Part shown: piece after piece, positions 59,137 to 64,000 of the stretch | Position numbering within the stretch: the stretch's first letter is position 1 | Layout: every line of letters starts with the position of its first letter | Origin: Acanthochromis polyacanthus | Taxonomy: Eukaryota > Chordata > Actinopteri > Pomacentridae | DNA length: 64,000 nt | NCBI RefSeq assembly: GCF_021347895.1 | Contig: NC_067127.1 | Span: 13,240,984-13,304,983, forward strand | Direction: 5' to 3' | Translations under genes and position numbers: made by a program | Notes under the pieces: generated by a model | Database searches by the model: none | What the model was told of the DNA's origin: nothing | What the model saw: the letters and a program-made list of their open reading frames with translations, nothing else

Positions 59137-60015
59137 CAGGGGCGGTTTTAGATTTTCAGCTCTAGGGGTGCTTTGTACCTGGTTGGGCGGGGGGGCATAT
59201 CTGACCAATGTTAAGCGACGGCTCACCCAGCTCTTCGGCATTCATAACAGAGCTCAGTCATTCTCTTAGATACTAACTAACGCCACAAAATAAACATTTG
59301 AACACATGCAGTAAAGTCGCTCGTGTTCTGTGCTTTGCCCCCCAAACCTTAGCTGAAGCTTTTGCTGGAGTTCTTGGAAAAAAATGCCCTAATATCCATT
59401 GTGACAGTCGGCCGACAAACAACACATTGATAAAACAATGACATGGCACCAAGTGTGAAATTACAATAGCCTTTTTCACCTTTATGTTTGGCATGCCATA
59501 AGCATTGCTTGCTTCATTTTGTGATTTGCGAGGCTAAACCAGTAAAATTCGCTAGCAAGAAGGAAAGCCAGCTAGCTGGATTGTTTGTTTAGACAACTCA
59601 GGCTTATAAATGCAGATTTCATGGACAAACTTGTGAGTTCACTTCATGGTATAAATACCAAGTAAATGTTGCAGTCACCTACAGTTGCTGGCTCTGTTGG
59701 CTAGCCTGTCAATCTCTCATCACATGCACACAGGGGTGGGAGGGAGCAGCATTCAGCGCAGGGGCAGAGTAGAGGGGAACTTGCGCTCTCTTAATGGATC
59801 AAACCATTATCCAAAAAAGGGGGGGGGGGGGGGGTCAAATTAGGGAGAACTTTGCCAGATTTTACATTTGGTTTGAAACGGTAAAATAAATAACACTTTA
59901 TAATTATTTCAGCATTTATTATAAACATAAATAAATAACGCCCAATAATTGTAGGGGTGCTTAAAAATTTTTAGGGGTGCTCAAGCACCCCTGAAAATGG
60001 TCTAGCTCCGCCTCT
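59137..60015. mobile_element. hAT-type non-autonomous transposon with 8-bp target-site duplication
   Basis: Left end CAGGGGCGGTTTTAGA, right end (reverse complement) AGAGGCGGAGCTAGACCA, giving imperfect inverted repeats. Subterminal CTAGGGGTGCT and AGGGGTGCTCAAGCACCCCT motifs are near each end. Flanks are GTCAGTTG at 59129-59136 and GTCAGTTG at 60016-60023, an exact 8-bp duplication, the hAT hallmark. The inside is non-coding with a G16 tract at 59819-59834. The intact duplication and clear ends suggest a fairly recent insertion compared with the Tc1 relic. Confidence 0.85.
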
Positions 60016-60023
60016 GTCAGTTG

Positions 60024-63000
60024 GCAGATACCTGTGCAATCTCTCGTACGCTTTCATCCGATCTACAGTATTTTTATCATTAACATACAAAGCATGTTTT
60101 AATGACACTAACATTGTTAATATTTAATGAGTGTACTTGTCATCCGGTGTACATATAAAGCCACAAAATTCATTTTAAGCAGGCACTGGTTAAAGCTACA
60201 AGGTAATTTATTGAGCTTTAACAGACCAACAGTTTTGTCAACAATCACCTTTAAAAGAACTCTTCAAAGGAATTCGACCAAGAATAGGCAGAACTTGATT
60301 AGCAGTGACTTCTGGTACTTTTTAGCACCTTGCTGTAGGTTAGAAAGTCTGTGGGCTTGATGCACTTTTCTACAGTATGTGCTGACTCAACAACTTGTTA
60401 ATCAAGCCCACAGTTATGCACACACAGTCAGCTGCATGGAGCCCGCTGAGAAATACTCGGATCCCTCTTGAATATAGATATAATTAGATTGTTGCACAAG
60501 ATCTTGCTGGCTGAATTATGAACACAGGCGCACACTGTGTGTTCACTAAGCAGAAGCCAGTGAGTGATGCTAAACAATAACACTTGGGTATAAAAACTGA
60601 GGGCTGACATTCAAAGGTTCAAACATTGCGGCTTGTTTGTCATGTACACACTTGGAAATACGAAATTACCAATTTTTCAGTTCATTAACGTGCTCTTTTT
60701 GTCAATATTGTTGGCTATTAAGTCTACCAAGTAGTGTAAATACAAAAAACATACTCAAACAGCCGACATTTCAAGAACTTTCAGCCCAGAATGTCAAATA
60801 TAAAAATACAGCCGTAAAAGTGAAAATAATGAATGTAGACACACATTACTAAAATGTCACAGAAAAACATTCATGTATTAATTACTGACTCAGAGGCCAA
60901 ATGTCATGCCGTAATTGCCCCCAAAACTTAAATGAATAAGGTGATAAAATACAAAAAATCTTCAAGTATCTCATACATTTTCTGGAGAGTTGTAGAGATT
61001 AATCAACATTTACATGTAGCAGCACTTATTCTGCCCCCAAGTATGTGACCTTTTCCACTCGTGCACACTGCTGAGCTCTGAGGTAAACGTTGTTGTACTC
61101 TATGTAGCATATGCTCATTTAATAAAAATGCAATATATTATCCTGCAGTTCCCCAAATTGACCTACAAAGAATGTATTCCCGTCAGGCTCGGGGGGAGGA
61201 AAGTGTGCACAAAATGAGTAATTGCTGCAAATGGAAGAACGAATCTGTGTTTACACAGCTAACAAAATCCTACCAGACGCACAGCAAACACATATAATCG
61301 CATATAGCACAGAGATGGGAAGTGTTGCCTTGAAGTGTCACTTTGGTTTGATAAATAGGACAAATGCACGAACAACAGACAAATGGACAATGTGAAATAT
61401 GAGAAAAACACTCAAACCAAAATCGTCATTTTCCTGGTAATTTTGCATGGAAATCAGATCAAAATGTTGCCTGTGTATCATCATCTGTACACATTTGTGA
61501 TTTCCATATTCTTTTAACAGTAATCGATCTTAGTTATGCTGGAAAACATGAATTGTGATTGCAGATTGCGCATTTGCTGTTTGACTGATTACTCTGGATT
61601 CAGTTGATAGAGTAGGGAGGGCGCTTGAAACAAGGACACCACCATCTTTTCTCTCTACCTCTGGGATTTAAATATTAAACATAAAGGATGGCAGATTATT
61701 ATCCCTGTCACCTTGCCTTAAGCAATGATATTCTGTCTTAACAGTGCCATCAAATACCTGCTGTGTCACATATTAGTTGGAATTCAGGTTCTCTGAGAAA
61801 AAAAAAATGTTTATGAGGCGTGCGAATGAAAAGGAAAAACATTTCCCTACAGAGCTGGGCTTCTTATCTCTCATAATCATTTGGGTACAGTTTGAAATAG
61901 TTATAGACAGCGTGTAGTGAAAATATCTTTGAGCCTGGCATTTCTAGCTAATGTAAAATTATGTTCAGATGTGTTGAGGTAAAATGGCTCTTTAGGTTCT
62001 CGCTTTTTTGTGCTGTACTCATTTGCAGCGTTGCATTCTTGTGTGCACATGATGATCTCTGAGCAACACAAAGCAACAACATTTAACATTTAATATGAAC
62101 ATGTCTGGCTGCAGCAGAAGCTTCATTTAGAGAAAGAATTTTAAAGTTTGATGACGTTAAAACACAAGTACTGACGCATTTTGCCTGAGCATTTTTCTCA
62201 GCTGAAATACTCTACATTCAAACTAGAAAACAGAATTTGTATCCTGTCTACTTGTAATCTAAGCTCTCTAAAATGCATTTGTCAGCCTACTTGATATGTT
62301 AGTGTGATTTTGATATAAAAGGTTTTAGTCAAATTATTAGCACACAAGCAAATACAATGCAATGAATATATTGTGATAAGCTGCTAAAACACAAAGAAAA
62401 AAAATGTTTTCAACAGCAGACCTCAACTCTGCCACATAACTGTGAGAAGGTGATGATAAAATCAATGCTCAGAGGTCATTCTACTTAGAGCCAATAAAAA
62501 ATGCTCGTGAGCACTGGGAATAGAGAGCAAAACTGCACAATGGAGGGAAGGTTACAGCATTTACAAAGCATTTCACAAAGCTGGCCTCGGCATGATTCTA
62601 CAAGTTCAGTCTGTCCTACAAACTACCACCAAAGAATTGCACCATGTGTCTGTATTTCATGCATTTTTTAAAACAGCAACTCTATTTTCCAAGCTTCGTG
62701 TGCTTCGCATTGTGCATTTTTGGCGTGCCAACACAGCACAGCTCATAGCATTTTCTTATTTTCAACAGCTCGTTTCCATGACAACATTATCAAAATTCTG
62801 TTGCTGCCATCTTTCTGTATTTCCAGAGGTTGACGTGACATACCAGGGATCATTCATTCCACTCACATTTATAGTGAAAGCAGTATTATTTTTTCATGCA
62901 TAGAACAAATCCACAACTACTGTAATAATAAATAGCTTCTTTGGAGTTGTGAGACCTGAAATGTAACTCTTAAGCAGATTTAAAGCTATAGCTGTTTCAA

Positions 63001-64000
63001 AAAGAAAAAAAAAGGGTTATCTTAAATTCCACAATAGGATGCAGTAGGAGAGATATAGTTAGAGACTTAACTGCTGTGGCCATAAATAGACTCGGATGTG
63101 TAATATTCAGAACCACTTCAGCAAAAACTTGTTTTCCCAAACTTTATTCAGCAAGCTGGCTGATGGATTTCACGCTAGTTTAAGGAGAAGCTAGGCAGTC
63201 AGAGGCATCATATTACTAGTATCAAACTTTGTAGTGTCCTAAGAGAGCTATGTGAAATCCTCAAAGCCGGCAAAACATAAATCATCACAGAGGCACAAGA
63301 CATATCAGTTACTGAGCCCTGCACTCACATGAAAGTCTCAGTCCATGCTGGGAAAATCAGTGAAGTAAAAATGTCACTACCTGTCTATGCTGGTGTGCTT
63401 TCTGGCTGCATCCTCAAAGTCTCTCCATGGCTTCATCTGTCCAATCTTTTGGATCCATGCTTTGTGACACACAAAGGGAAGCTACTGTACCCTAGTTTCC
63501 TTGACACAGTGTCTCATCTCCACACCCACCACAGAAAGAAGGGCACACAGCATTAAATAGGTATAATGATATAAAATCACATCTTTTTAACAAAAAACGA
63601 TAATATTAAAATAAGAAATGGTAAGCAGTTGTCATGAATGTAGCAGTAAAATAGGCCCATTGTTTCACTCATTTCTGTGGTTAACTGCTTTCAGCTGCTC
63701 GTTTCACAGTTGATTTAAATGTTATCTATGAAATGTTGTTACTTCTTCAGGTTTTAATTAAACAGAATAATTGCAAGATATACTCCTTGCAATTGTTTCT
63801 TTTCTTAATTATGATAAACACTCCTTGCAAAGCATGTTTTTTGGCCTTAGCTTCAGCTTGTGTTTTGTTTTGGCTTCAGCTGTAGTGTTCAGCAGAAAAT
63901 CCTTCCTATAATGGAATTCAGAACAACAAAAGAAGCATGCCAGCAGACACCCATAACCCCAAAGCAGCTCTGGGACTGCATTTACATCGGTACAGTTGCT
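60024..64000. other. Distal upstream sequence without recognised features
   Basis: AT-rich; open frames up to 103 codons (62592-62903 plus) show no domain, signal peptide or splice context that I can support. No RNA gene or named repeat was seen. Confidence 0.6.

Noticed and set aside
1..64000. CRISPR arrays, bacterial operons, integrases, rRNA and viral genes.
   Set aside because: Spliced vertebrate-type exons with fish repeats throughout; no regularly spaced repeats or compact gene arrays were seen.

Overview
The window is vertebrate nuclear DNA, almost certainly from a teleost fish. It is AT-rich and intron-heavy, and it carries relics of typical fish repeats: a Tc1-like transposon, hAT elements, a MITE whose ends read TATCCCCCGCCAC, and fish LINE-type tails. 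One gene dominates. It lies on the minus strand, and its first coding exon encodes a signal peptide followed by the Cys-poor N-terminal domain and EGF repeats characteristic of EYS (eyes shut homolog, the photoreceptor extracellular-matrix protein mutated in human retinitis pigmentosa RP25).

I reconstructed 21 consecutive coding exons by hand, from 47564 down to 1057. Every junction is GT-AG and every phase matches. They join into 3,595 nt of open frame (1,198 codons plus one base), with no stop or frameshift. The window therefore holds the 5' half of an apparently intact eys gene: the N-terminal domain and about 26 EGF modules plus half of the next. The Ser/Thr-rich middle and the laminin G/EGF C-terminal half must lie beyond position 1.

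Layout, right to left (the direction of transcription). 64000-47565 is sequence upstream of the start codon. I find no protein gene there. It holds a tRNA-Tyr-like pseudogene (58831-58919), a hAT-type element with target-site duplication (59137-60015), fish repeat fragments (55143-56300, 57868-58239) and two GC/CpG-richer patches. 47564-46826 is coding exon 1. 46360-25486 holds exons 2-10, partly with asymmetric phases. 23112-1057 holds exons 11-21, nearly all phase 1-1 single-EGF exons of 105, 114 or 123 nt. Introns hold a Tc1-like relic (24236-25341), a hAT-like MITE (5030-5528), a second MITE (14491-14743), a perfect 14-bp hairpin (16107-16139), a strong G-quadruplex motif (29133-29159), a GT microsatellite (41879-41925) and two unexplained decayed coding-like stretches (about 78-510 and 12560-12796).

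I see no operon, CRISPR array or novel multi-gene system. The main points of interest are the complete exon reconstruction, a cysteine-deficient EGF module split by an intron (exon 8), the density of O-glucose and O-fucose consensus sites, a minimal upstream ORF in front of the start codon, and the transposon relics.
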